64,000 nt of DNA from Halomonas halophila (lineage in GTDB: Bacteria; Pseudomonadota; Gammaproteobacteria; Pseudomonadales; Halomonadaceae). Below the pieces are notes generated by a model that was given only the letters and a program-made list of their open reading frames with translations, searched no databases and had not been told where the DNA came from. Position numbers and translations under genes: made by a program. Positions 28,271-36,575 of this stretch are shown one piece after another. Each line of letters opens with the position of its first letter. Positions within the stretch are counted from its first letter, which is position 1. Location: contig NZ_CP129121.1 of NCBI RefSeq assembly GCF_030406665.1, forward strand, positions 1,922,001 to 1,986,000, read 5' to 3'.

Positions 28271-28318
28271 GTGGCCTTAGGGGCTCCGCCCCCTAAGGCC
28301 ACTTAAGGGTCTGACCCC
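28255..28318. repeat. GGGGTCAGACCC-family palindrome, copy C
   Basis: Perfect 29-bp arms (28255-28283 and 28290-28318) around a six-base loop. The arm begins GGGGTCAGACCCTTAAGTGG. The first 16 bases encode the end and stop codon of the upstream hydrolase. The arm shares most of its length with copy A. Confidence 0.9.
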
Positions 28319-28326
28319 ATTCTGAT

Positions 28327-28353
28327 CCTAATGCCGCTTAAGGGTCTGACCCC
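28327..28353. repeat. GGGGTCAGACCC-family half copy
   Basis: A single arm (minus strand GGGGTCAGACCCTTAAGCGG and continuing to CATTAGG) beginning 16 bases after the pyrC stop. Together with copy C it fills the gap between the convergent hydrolase and pyrC genes. Confidence 0.75.
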
Positions 28354-28368
28354 ATTCGGATCCGCCCG

Positions 28369-29406
28369 TTAGCCGCTCAGCTTCCAGCCCAGCGTCTCGC
28401 CGGCCTGCAGCGGCACGATGACCTGGCCGTCGGGATAGGGCAGGCTCTCCGGCAGCGTCCAGTCCTCGCGCACCAGGGTCACGGTGCCGGTGTTGCGCGG
28501 CAGGCCGTAGAAGTCGGGCCCATGGTGGCTGGCGAAGCCTTCCAGACGATCCAGCGCACCGGCCTGCTCGAAGGCCGTGGCGTAGAGTTCCAGGGCGTGC
28601 GGCGCGGTGTAGGCGCCGGCACAGCCGCAGGCACTTTCCTTGTCGCCCTTGGCATGGGGCGCGCTGTCGGTGCCGAGGAAGAACTTGCCGCTGCCCGAGG
28701 TGGCCGCCTCGATCAGCGCCTGGCGATGGCGCTCGCGCTTGAGGATCGGCAGGCAGTAGTAGTGGGGCTTGATGCCGCCGACCAGCATCTGGTTGCGGTT
28801 GAACAACAGGTGATGGGCAGTAATGGTGGCCGCCACGTTGGCCGGTGACTCGGCCACGAAGGCCGCCGCGTCGGCGGTGGTGATGTGCTCGAAGACCACC
28901 TTGAGCGACGGGTGACGCGCCAGCAGCGGCTTCATCACCCGCTCGATGAACGTCGCCTCGCGATCGAAGATGTCGATCTCGGCGTCGGTCACCTCGCCGT
29001 GCACCAGCAGCGGCATACCCAGCCGCGCCATGGCCGCGATGGCCGCATCGCAGTTCGCCAGGTCGGTCACGCCGGAATCGGAGTTGGTGGTGGCCCCCGC
29101 CGGATACAGCTTGACCGCCTGCACCCGCCCGGAGGCATGGGCACGCTCGATCTCCTCGGCCGCGGTCCGATCGGTGAGGTAGAGCGTCATCAGCGGCTCG
29201 AAGTCGAGCCCCGCCGGCACCGCCGCGAGGATGCGCTCGCGATAGGCCAGCGCCTGCTCGGTGGTGGTCACCGGCGGCTTGAGGTTGGGCATGATGATGG
29301 CACGGCCCATCTGCCGGGCACTGGCAGGGACCACAGCATCCAGCACTGCGCCATCGCGCAGGTGAAGATGCCAATCGTCGGGGCGGGTCAGGGTCAAGGA
29401 GGTCAC
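28369..29406 (-). CDS. pyrC: Dihydroorotase
   Basis: Zinc amidohydrolase (345 aa) that cyclises carbamoyl-aspartate to dihydroorotate in pyrimidine synthesis. Metal ligands are in WHLHLRDG (H13, H15), the carboxylated lysine is K99 in AVKLYPAG, with LLVHGEV, FEHITT and the aspartate in GTDSAPH. Length and motifs match the E. coli PyrC class rather than the longer multifunctional type. Monocistronic; a palindrome pair lies directly after the stop. Confidence 0.96.
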   Translation of the reverse strand: MTSLTLTRPDDWHLHLRDGAVLDAVVPASARQMGRAIIMPNLKPPVTTTEQALAYRERILAAVPAGLDFEPLMTLYLTDRTAAEEIERAHASGRVQAVKLYPAGATTNSDSGVTDLANCDAAIAAMARLGMPLLVHGEVTDAEIDIFDREATFIERVMKPLLARHPSLKVVFEHITTADAAAFVAESPANVAATITAHHLLFNRNQMLVGGIKPHYYCLPILKRERHRQALIEAATSGSGKFFLGTDSAPHAKGDKESACGCAGAYTAPHALELYATAFEQAGALDRLEGFASHHGPDFYGLPRNTGTVTLVREDWTLPESLPYPDGQVIVPLQAGETLGWKLSG

Positions 29407-29756
29407 GATCTATCCTGTCTCGGCGATTCCGGGGATGAAAGGGGCCGCAAGGCCCGGCGCTGGCGGCAGTATACAGGAAGCGGCCTCCAAGGCGGGATGC
29501 GAGATGTGAGAGGCGCAGGATGTGAAAGGCAATGCGCCATCGCCCTGCCCGACGGCCGGCCCCGCTGACGAACGCGGGTGCGCCGGCCCGCCGCGATGCC
29601 GTATCATGGGCGCCGATCCTGCCAGGCCTGTCGAGCCTTCGCCGCGACCCGCGGACGTGAGTCGCGCGACTGCCCGCGTCACGTCGGGCGGCCTTGGCCA
29701 AGAGGCCGGGCTCATGGCGGATCCGCGACACGTCCGACAGTTTCCTGGGAGAGAAC

Positions 29757-30179
29757 ATGCCGAAGGTTCGTCACTACGCCGACCTCGTCGCCATTCTGGC
29801 CGGCCTGATGTGGCTGCTGGTCTACTGGTCGGTGAGCTACTCGGTGTACATCGACAACATCGAGCCCACCATGGCGGCGCTGCTGATCGCGGGCAGTCTC
29901 ATCATGATCAGCTTCGTGCACCGCCCGATTCGCGTGCTGCTGAGCCGCTACCACGTGCGCAAGCGACGCACCGAGATGTGGATGCACATCCTCGCCCTGC
30001 CCCTGGGCCTGGCGTTCTTGATCGCCATCCTGATCGAGCATCTCATCACGCCCATCGACGGCATTCAGAAGATGCTGCTGTTTAACGTGCTGGCGACCGC
30101 CGGCTGGCTGGTGTTCATCTTCACCCTGGCGGTCAAGCTGCTGATTCACATGATCAAGGAGAAGCGCAAGGCCCGCTAG
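29757..30179 (+). CDS. Small inner-membrane protein of unknown function
   Basis: 140-aa protein with about four hydrophobic segments (near residues 10-28, 37-53, 76-93 and 106-128) and a very basic C-terminus (KEKRKAR). It begins MPKVRHYADLVAILAG with a GGGAGAG ribosome binding site. A charged loop (RPIRVLLSRYHVRKRRTE) separates the two halves, giving a two-plus-two hairpin arrangement. I do not recognise the family. It stands alone between pyrC (divergent) and a convergent oxidoreductase gene. Confidence 0.65.
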   Translation: MPKVRHYADLVAILAGLMWLLVYWSVSYSVYIDNIEPTMAALLIAGSLIMISFVHRPIRVLLSRYHVRKRRTEMWMHILALPLGLAFLIAILIEHLITPIDGIQKMLLFNVLATAGWLVFIFTLAVKLLIHMIKEKRKAR

Positions 30180-30203
30180 CCAAGCGCTCCCTCCCCGGCC
30201 GGT

Positions 30204-31457
30204 TCAGAAGCGGTCGACCCGGAAGGGCCGCATGTCGATCGCCGGCGTCTCCCCCGCCATCATCTGCGCCAGCAGCTGGCCGGTCGCCGGCCCCAGGGTG
30301 AAGCCCTGGTGGCCATGGCCGAAGGCGCACCACAGCCCCGCCTGCCCATCCACCGGCCCGATCACTGGCTTCATGTCCGGCGTGCAGGGCCTCGCGCCCT
30401 TCCAGGGCTCGGCGTCGAGCCGCTCACCGAGCGGATACAGGCGACGTGCGCTGGCCTCAGCGGCGGCCAGCTGATCGAGATGCGGCGGCGCCTCCAGGCG
30501 CTCGAGCTCGGCACCGGTGGTCAGGCGGATGCCGGCCCGCATCGGCGCCAGCAGATAGCCGACCTCCGCGTCCATCACCCAGTGATGCAGCCGCGCCTCG
30601 CCTCGACTGGCGTAATGCATGTGATAGCCGCGCTTGGGAAACAGCGGCAGCGACACCCCGAGGCGCGACAGCCACCGGCGCGACCAGGGGCCGAGCGCCA
30701 GCACCACCGATTCCGCCGACAGCGTCTCGCTCCCGATGCCCACCTGCCAGCCGCCGGCACCCGTCGACAGCGTCTCGACCTCCGACCGGACGATACGCCC
30801 GCCCTCGCGCTCGAACGCCTCGGCATAGGCCGAGACCAGCGCGCCGGGATCGGCTACCGTCCAGGGATCCAGCCAATGAATCGCCCCGGCCAGCCCGTCG
30901 TTCACGTCGTTTCCCAGGCTCGGCTCCATGGCGGCCAGCGCCTCGGCATCGAGGGCCCGATAGCGGACACCGAACCGTTCCGCGTTCTCTTCGGCTTCGG
31001 CGAGACGCGCCTGGAGCGCGGAGCGATGACGATATACCTCGAGCCAGCCCTCGCGGCGCACCAGCGACTCGGCGCCGGCGGCCTCGATCATTGCCCCGTG
31101 GGCATCCAGGCAACGCTCGATCAGCGACGCATATTCAGGCACGATCCGCCGATATCGATCGGGGGCGGAGTGTTTCCAGTACTGCCAGAGGGGGCCGGCC
31201 GCCTCGAGCATGCCGCCGGGCCGATAGCGGATATCCACCTGGCGATTGGGCAGCACGCGCCACAGGGTGGCGAGATCCCGCGGGAAGGGATAGGGCCGCA
31301 CCGCCTCGCGCTGGATGATGCCGGCGTTGCCGAACGAGGTCTCGCGCCCGGGGGCGCGCCGGTCCACCAGGGTCACGTCCTGCCCCCGCCGGGCCAGGTG
31401 CCAGGCCACCGACACGCCGACCATGCCCGCTCCCAGTACGATGGTGCCGCTGCTCAT
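30204..31457 (-). CDS. FAD-dependent D-amino acid dehydrogenase-like oxidoreductase
   Basis: DadA-family flavoprotein (417 aa). The FAD-binding dinucleotide motif VLGAGMVGVSVAWHLARRG is at the N-terminus (residues 6-24), followed by the ATG-like FGNAGIIQ segment and the C-terminal FGHGHQGFTLGPATGQLL that closes the FAD site. Members oxidise D-amino acids or related amines and pass electrons to the respiratory chain. The substrate cannot be set, and no alanine racemase is adjacent, so I do not call it dadA. The start at 31457 is supported by an AGGGAA site. Confidence 0.75.
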   Translation of the reverse strand: MSSGTIVLGAGMVGVSVAWHLARRGQDVTLVDRRAPGRETSFGNAGIIQREAVRPYPFPRDLATLWRVLPNRQVDIRYRPGGMLEAAGPLWQYWKHSAPDRYRRIVPEYASLIERCLDAHGAMIEAAGAESLVRREGWLEVYRHRSALQARLAEAEENAERFGVRYRALDAEALAAMEPSLGNDVNDGLAGAIHWLDPWTVADPGALVSAYAEAFEREGGRIVRSEVETLSTGAGGWQVGIGSETLSAESVVLALGPWSRRWLSRLGVSLPLFPKRGYHMHYASRGEARLHHWVMDAEVGYLLAPMRAGIRLTTGAELERLEAPPHLDQLAAAEASARRLYPLGERLDAEPWKGARPCTPDMKPVIGPVDGQAGLWCAFGHGHQGFTLGPATGQLLAQMMAGETPAIDMRPFRVDRF

Positions 31458-31526
31458 CCGTTCATTCCCTTGTCGATGCTGTGACCCCATCATCCCCAAG
31501 AGCGCCGGAGCATCGCAAGCATGGCC

Positions 31527-31982
31527 TCATGTGTCGCCGCCTTCCGCCTCGATGCGGGCACGGATGAAGTCGCCGTGGCCGACGTGCAGCAGCTCGGCCA
31601 GGCGACGAATGCGGTGCTCCTCGAGCGGATGCTTGTCGCCGTCGACCAGCGCCAGCGACCACATCTCGCGAACCAGCGCGACCCGCTGGTCGTAGTCGCA
31701 GCCATCGCGCACCGCGCGCAGGAAGCGGTGGTGGTCCACCGCCGACTCCGTCTCGTCGCAGGCCTGGCGCACCAGCGCCTGCGCCTCCTCGCCGGGAAGC
31801 CCGAAGCGAGCGGCGAGAATCGCCGCAAGATGCTCGAGCTCGGCCTCTTCCAGGCGATAATCCGCGCGGATCACCTCGCACAGCAGCACCGCCGCCGCCA
31901 GCGCCTGGCCGGGCTCGGCCTGTTCAGACGACGCCGCCGGCGCCATCATGTCCTGAAAGAGCCGTTGCAAGGACTGGATCAT
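31527..31982 (-). CDS. TerB-like tellurite-resistance family protein
   Basis: Helical protein (151 aa) resembling the TerB family: AAAVLLCEVIRADYRLEEAE, then EEAQALVRQACDETESAVDHHRFL and LALVDGDKHPLEEHRIRRLAELLHV, the pattern of two related acidic helical repeats seen in TerB. Such proteins may bind divalent metal near the membrane; function here is unknown and no other ter genes are nearby. The start at 31982 has GGGAG before it. Its start codon lies only 13 bases from that of the divergent DUF3592 gene, so each gene's promoter must lie inside the other. Confidence 0.6.
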   Translation of the reverse strand: MIQSLQRLFQDMMAPAASSEQAEPGQALAAAVLLCEVIRADYRLEEAELEHLAAILAARFGLPGEEAQALVRQACDETESAVDHHRFLRAVRDGCDYDQRVALVREMWSLALVDGDKHPLEEHRIRRLAELLHVGHGDFIRARIEAEGGDT

Positions 31983-31995
31983 AGGAACTCCCGAC

Positions 31996-32457
31996 ATGCC
32001 GAACATGATTCCCCTCATCGTCGCCCTGGCCTGCGGGCTGGGCGCCGCCCTGGCCGCACGCGGCGCCTGGCAACGACGCGACGTGAATCGCTGGCCCACG
32101 GCACTGGCGACGGTCGAACGCACCGAGGTGCAGGTCGTCGACGACCATCACCGCCGCGCCGACCGCGACGAGCATCCCAGGCGCTTCCTCGCCCGCCTCC
32201 ACTACCGCTTCGAGGTCGAGGGGAACGAATATCGCTCTGACAACGGCCAGTTCGACGGCGTTCCCGACTTCACGAGCCGGGAAGCCGCCGAAGCGTTTCT
32301 CTCCCGAACGCCACCGGGCAGCCGGTTGACCGTTCGCTACGACCCCATGGGGCCCCATCTGACGCAGCATGGCGAACATCGCCAGCCCACGGCCCGGCTT
32401 GGGCTGGCAGCGTTTCTGGGCGTGGCGGCGATTGGGGCGCTGTGGGTATGGTGGTGA
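31996..32457 (+). CDS. DUF3592 domain membrane protein
   Basis: 153-aa protein with an N-terminal membrane segment (IPLIVALACGLGAALAARGA), an extracytoplasmic DUF3592-like beta domain (WPTALATVERTEV, HYRFEVEGNEYRSDN, TVRYDPMGP) and a C-terminal membrane segment (AFLGVAAIGALWVWW). These proteins are common but uncharacterised. An AGGAA site precedes the ATG by nine bases; a second ATG lies three codons later. Divergent from the TerB-like gene. Confidence 0.7.
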   Translation: MPNMIPLIVALACGLGAALAARGAWQRRDVNRWPTALATVERTEVQVVDDHHRRADRDEHPRRFLARLHYRFEVEGNEYRSDNGQFDGVPDFTSREAAEAFLSRTPPGSRLTVRYDPMGPHLTQHGEHRQPTARLGLAAFLGVAAIGALWVWW

Positions 32458-32505
32458 GCTCGGCATCGACACCTGGAGCAGACAGGCCCAGGCTGGCGAC
32501 GAACG

Positions 32506-33339
32506 TCACGGCAGCATCCGGCCGACCAGGCTGGCCAGGCGCAGTCGCCAGCGATGGCGCCGCTCCAGGGCATGCATCATGCTCAGATCGTTGCGATCAC
32601 GCCAGCTACCGCGATGCCGCTTGAACGCACGAGCCGTACCGAAAGACACGAACGTCAAGCCATCCAATACGACATGATGCCGGGCATCCTCGAGGAGCCG
32701 TGTGCGATCGGCACAGAAGTGTTCGAACTCATCCGAGGCGATGACCCGGAGCGGTCCTCCCGTCAGCGAGACCGTCGCCTTGGTCAGCACATCAATATAG
32801 CGGGCCTTCCTCAGGCCGTACACCTGAATCAGCGCTTCCGGGCCGAACAGCACCTCTTGCGACGACACACCGGCCTGAGAGAGCAGGCCACGGAGTTCTG
32901 CGCTGAAGTCATGGGCAAGCTTCTCCCGCCGGGTATGCAGCGCATGGTTCAGGAAATGCCGGCCGCCGGGCGTCAGCACAAGCTCGGCGATACGCTCCCG
33001 TTCCTGCGGGCAGCTGAGCAATAACCAGCCCTTCTGCGCCACGCGCGCGGGGGGCCGCATGCCGACCGCCATGACCAGCCGTTTGACCACAAGCGGCGCC
33101 TTGTGCGGCCTCGAGCGGGGCCAACCAGGCGGCACGGGGTCCAGGCAACGCAACAGGTACTGCCAGCCGCCGGGCGACACCGACACCTCCTGCCTCTCGG
33201 TCACCACCCCGGGAAGAACCATCTCGCTGCTCCAGGCATCCTCCATGGGGGTCAGGGCAAGCAGCCTGGGGCCTTCCTGAGCCCCATCGAGCTCCCGGGC
33301 CGCGGTGACGACCGCCGACGTGGCACCGCTCTGAGCCAT
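32506..33339 (-). CDS. Possible nucleotidyltransferase-like protein of polysaccharide loci
   Basis: 277-aa protein at the border of the polysaccharide region. The C-terminal half (ALIQVYGLRKARYIDVLTK, DARHHVVLDGLTFVSFGTARAFKRHRG, RDRNDLSMM) resembles, from memory, nucleotidyltransferase-fold stretches found beside cell-surface glycan genes. The N-terminal half has no recognisable motif. No signal peptide or membrane segment. I chose 33339 because of AGAGGTG upstream; a frame extension to 33435 is possible. An inverted repeat 117 bases upstream may be its operator. Function unknown. Confidence 0.45.
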   Translation of the reverse strand: MAQSGATSAVVTAARELDGAQEGPRLLALTPMEDAWSSEMVLPGVVTERQEVSVSPGGWQYLLRCLDPVPPGWPRSRPHKAPLVVKRLVMAVGMRPPARVAQKGWLLLSCPQERERIAELVLTPGGRHFLNHALHTRREKLAHDFSAELRGLLSQAGVSSQEVLFGPEALIQVYGLRKARYIDVLTKATVSLTGGPLRVIASDEFEHFCADRTRLLEDARHHVVLDGLTFVSFGTARAFKRHRGSWRDRNDLSMMHALERRHRWRLRLASLVGRMLP

Positions 33340-33455
33340 CGACAACACCTCTTTCTTCGGGCACACGCCTGCCGAGCGCTGGATAACGTCAGAAGCGTTC
33401 TTGACGTGAAGCACCCGGCCTCGGCGTATCGCCATGCCGCTGGACCGGCACAGCC

Positions 33456-33480
33456 GTTAACACAAGGTTACATTGTTAAC
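33456..33480. promoter_or_regulatory. Inverted repeat GTTAACA-N11-TGTTAAC
   Basis: Perfect 7-bp arms separated by 11 bases, in the AT-richer gap between the polysaccharide-border gene (minus strand) and the epimerase gene end. The symmetry and position upstream of the 32506-33339 gene suggest an operator; no known regulator motif is matched with confidence. Confidence 0.4.
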
Positions 33481-33556
33481 ATGCCGTCAGAATGATGGTT
33501 TTTCCCATGACAGCGTGATCAGGCGAGACGTGAGGAGGTCAGTCGAAAGAGGTGGA

Positions 33557-34558
33557 TCACACCCCGTAATACTCCCGGTACCAGGCCACGAAGCGACGCA
33601 CACCCTCTTCGACGCCGACCCGAGGGCAATAGCCCGTAAGGTTGAACAAGGCCTCGGTGTCCGCCCAGGTACGCGGTACGTCACCTGGCTGCATGGGCTG
33701 GAAATCGCAGATCGCTTCGCGGCCGGTGGCAACTTCCACCGCATGCACGAAGTCCATCAGCGATACCGGGCTGCCATGACCGATATTGTACAGCGCATAG
33801 GGCGCGTCGCTGATATCGGGCGTCTCGGTCGTGCCGCCAGGCTGTCGCGCAGGCACCTCGTCCAGAATGCGCGAGATCCCCTCGACGATATCGTCGATAT
33901 AGGTGAAGTCGCGTGACATGTCGCCGTGGTTGAAGATCTGGATCGGCTCACCGGCCAGGATAGCGCGTGTGAACTTGAACATGGCCATGTCCGGGCGCCC
34001 CCAGGGACCGTAGACCGTGAAGAAACGCAGGCCGGTGGTTGGCAGGTCGTAGAGATGGGAGTAGGTGTGCGCCATCAACTCGTTGGCCTTCTTGGTGGCC
34101 GCATAGAGGCTGATGGGATGATCGACGTTGTCGGAGGTAGCGAAGGGCGTCTTGTCGTTGGCGCCATAGACCGAGCTGGAGGAAGCATACACGAGATGCC
34201 CCACCCGCCCGTGACGACAGCCTTCCAGCACGTTGAGGTGCCCGATCAGGTTGGCGTCTGCATAGGCATGCGGATTCTCCAGCGAATAGCGAACCCCCGG
34301 CTGAGCGGCCAGGTGGATCACGCGATCAAAATGCTCGGCCTCGAACAGCGCGGCTACGGCTTCGCGGTCGGCAAGATCGAGACGTTCGAAGCGCACGTCC
34401 TGGCAGTCCTGCAGGTCATCCAGCCGAGCCTGCTTGAGCGCCACGTCGTAGTAGGGGTTGAGGTTATCGACACCGACGATCTCATGCCCCTGACCCGAGA
34501 GCTTCCGGGCGACGGCATGACCGATGAATCCTGCCACGCCCGTGATCAATACCTTCAT
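33557..34558 (-). CDS. UDP-glucuronate 4-epimerase-type SDR epimerase (copy 1)
   Basis: Extended short-chain dehydrogenase (333 aa) with GVAGFIGHAVARKL for NAD binding, SSSSVYG, the catalytic YAATK, and RFFTVYGPWGRPDM, a motif typical of UDP-glucuronate epimerases. It would interconvert UDP-glucuronate and UDP-galacturonate, precursors of acidic polysaccharides; UDP-glucuronate is made by the Ugd at 45226. A close paralogue (53127-54122) is about 19.5 kb away with almost the same length and long identical stretches. It is divergent from a glycosyltransferase gene over 213 bp, which includes a TAGAAT -10-like box (34682-34687). Confidence 0.82.
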   Translation of the reverse strand: MKVLITGVAGFIGHAVARKLSGQGHEIVGVDNLNPYYDVALKQARLDDLQDCQDVRFERLDLADREAVAALFEAEHFDRVIHLAAQPGVRYSLENPHAYADANLIGHLNVLEGCRHGRVGHLVYASSSSVYGANDKTPFATSDNVDHPISLYAATKKANELMAHTYSHLYDLPTTGLRFFTVYGPWGRPDMAMFKFTRAILAGEPIQIFNHGDMSRDFTYIDDIVEGISRILDEVPARQPGGTTETPDISDAPYALYNIGHGSPVSLMDFVHAVEVATGREAICDFQPMQPGDVPRTWADTEALFNLTGYCPRVGVEEGVRRFVAWYREYYGV

Positions 34559-34771
34559 GCTCTCCTGCGCCTCCTGGCTCGTGTTCTACGGGCACTGCTG
34601 GCCCTTATGGTGGTGCGCATTGTACCTCAGTGCCAGAACGGGCCGCAGCACTCCGCCCCTGCCGCCACGCGACGACCATGCTAGAATTTTGCCTTTTGCG
34701 CCGACACTCGCGCCGCGCCAATCGCTCGGCTCTGAGCGTCACAGGATGAAACCGCCGTGCAGGACGACACC

Positions 34772-35839
34772 ATGACCCGCAAAAGATTCGCCTTCGTCAT
34801 CGAGGACCTCTACGGCGGCGGCGCCCAGAAATCGCTGCTCTATACGGCCGACCAGCTGCGCCAGCGCGGCCATGCGGTCAAGGTATTCACGCTGCGCGAG
34901 CGCATCGAACATCGACTTCCCGAAGGGCTCGAGATCGAGAACCTCGCCGTGGTCACCCGCTTCACCAAGGCCACCAGCACGGTACTGACCGAGAAATGGC
35001 AGGCCTCACGGATCAAGCGTGCTCTGACGCCCTGGCGACCGGACGTGGTGATCTCCTGCTCCTGTGACAAGATCACCCGCCATCTCGACTTCCCGAACCT
35101 CTACTTCTGGATCAAGTCGGACGTCTCGGCCAAGTTCAGCGATCCCAGGCAACGCGAGCGTGCCTTCGACAAGGTGCGGCGCTTCTATAAAGGCCGCCAG
35201 GTCATCGCCGTGTCCCAGGGCGTGAAGGAGAATCTGGAGAACGTGGTCGGGCTAGAGGCCGAGCGCATCGTGCCGATCTACAACCCCTATGAGCGCGACC
35301 CCTTCGTGGCCATGGCCGAGGAAGACGCCCCGGTTCCTGAGGGCGACTATTTCCTGTGCGTGGCGGCCGTTGAGCCACGCAAGCGCCATGACCGCCTGCT
35401 GCGGGCCTATGCCGAAAGCGCCGTGACCACGCCCCTGGCGATCATGGGCAAGGGCAAGCCGGAACACGAAGCCGCCGTTCACGAGCAGATCACGGCACTC
35501 GGGCTCGAGGACCACGTGCTGTGGCTGGGCTATCACCACAACCCGTATCCCTTCATCCGCCACGCCAAGGCGATGGTGCTGACCTCGGATGCCGAGGGGC
35601 TGCCGCGCGTGCTGATCGAGGCCCTGCTGCTGCACACTCCCGTGGTCAGCGTAGACTGCCCCAGCGGCCCTCGAGAGATCCTTACCCAGGAGCTGGCCGA
35701 TTTTCTCGTCGCCCCTGATGACGAAACAGGCCTGGCTCAGGCATTGGCGAACATGGACCGTGCGCCAATCACCATCGAGCCGCGCCACTATCAGCAGTTC
35801 CTCAAGGAAACGGTCCTGCCCCAGTTCGAGGCGCTGTGA
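34772..35839 (+). CDS. GT4-family glycosyltransferase
   Basis: GT-B fold transferase (355 aa from this start). N-terminal RFAFVIEDLYGGGAQKSLLYTA is the glycine-rich acceptor-side loop; the C-terminal half has VAAVEPRKRHDRLLRAYA, PYPFIRHAKAMVLTSDAEGLPRVLIEAL with the E-x7-E motif that binds the donor sugar nucleotide. The ATG at 34772 has AGGA at the right distance; a GTG 15 bases upstream is possible. It overlaps the kinase gene by four bases. Probably acts on the cytosolic face of the membrane in LPS-core or capsule assembly. Confidence 0.78.
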   Translation: MTRKRFAFVIEDLYGGGAQKSLLYTADQLRQRGHAVKVFTLRERIEHRLPEGLEIENLAVVTRFTKATSTVLTEKWQASRIKRALTPWRPDVVISCSCDKITRHLDFPNLYFWIKSDVSAKFSDPRQRERAFDKVRRFYKGRQVIAVSQGVKENLENVVGLEAERIVPIYNPYERDPFVAMAEEDAPVPEGDYFLCVAAVEPRKRHDRLLRAYAESAVTTPLAIMGKGKPEHEAAVHEQITALGLEDHVLWLGYHHNPYPFIRHAKAMVLTSDAEGLPRVLIEALLLHTPVVSVDCPSGPREILTQELADFLVAPDDETGLAQALANMDRAPITIEPRHYQQFLKETVLPQFEAL

Positions 35840-36546
35840 CGGTGAAGCTGCTCGACATCCCCTTCGACGACCGCCGACGTCGCTATCTGGTGTTTCATGC
35901 CGCCGGCCTGCCAGCCCAACTGCGCCTGGCCAGCACCAGCACCACCGCCGCCTTCGAGGCGGCGGGCAGCAGCCGCTTCTATCTCTCACAGGACGGGAAG
36001 ATCCTCGCCAAGGTGGTGCCCGACAAGTTCACCAAGCGCAAAGCGCCATTCAGCTGGTTCAGCCGCGACTACCTGGAGAAGCGCTGGCTGCTGCAGTCGG
36101 ATGCCCGCAAGGAATTCCTCAGCCTGCGCATCCTCCAGCGAGCCGGCCTCGCCACACCTCGCTGCCACGGTTGGGGGCTATCGCTGAACCCGGCGAATCG
36201 CAACGCCTCGCTGTTGCTGATGGAACACCGTCAGGATGCCAGGCCGGGGGGCGATGTCTTCGAGTCACTGGACGACGCCGGCCGGTACCGTTTCCTGGAA
36301 CGCTTCTGCGAAGAGGTGGCCCGGCTCGCTCGCGCCGGCTACGTTCACCGCGATCTTCACTACAACAACCTGCTGGTGGCCGATGACGGCACGCTGATCT
36401 GGATCGATGCCCACGTGCGGCGGCTGCCCAGAAAAAAAGCCGACCAGTGGCCGGCTATCAGCAACTCTATTACCTCAGACAAGCTGCGTGGAGAGAGGTA
36501 CCGGGCATTATGCAGCGAGCGGCTTCGTCAACATCTCATGCTTTAA
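35836..36546 (+). CDS. Lipopolysaccharide kinase-like (InaA/WaaP family) protein
   Basis: Protein-kinase-like fold, 236 aa. The catalytic loop HRDLHYNNLL and the metal-binding IDAH (in place of DFG/DFD) match the RfaP/InaA/KdkA lipopolysaccharide kinase group, which phosphorylates heptose or Kdo in the LPS core. The early FYLSQDGKILAKVVPDKF holds the ATP-site lysine. It starts with GTG overlapping the stop of the preceding glycosyltransferase (GTGA), so the two are coupled and probably act on the same acceptor. A later GTG (35842) is an alternative start. Confidence 0.72.
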   Translation: MTVKLLDIPFDDRRRRYLVFHAAGLPAQLRLASTSTTAAFEAAGSSRFYLSQDGKILAKVVPDKFTKRKAPFSWFSRDYLEKRWLLQSDARKEFLSLRILQRAGLATPRCHGWGLSLNPANRNASLLLMEHRQDARPGGDVFESLDDAGRYRFLERFCEEVARLARAGYVHRDLHYNNLLVADDGTLIWIDAHVRRLPRKKADQWPAISNSITSDKLRGERYRALCSERLRQHLML

Positions 36547-36575
36547 CGCGGACTCAAGTTATCAGAGCCTCCCTG

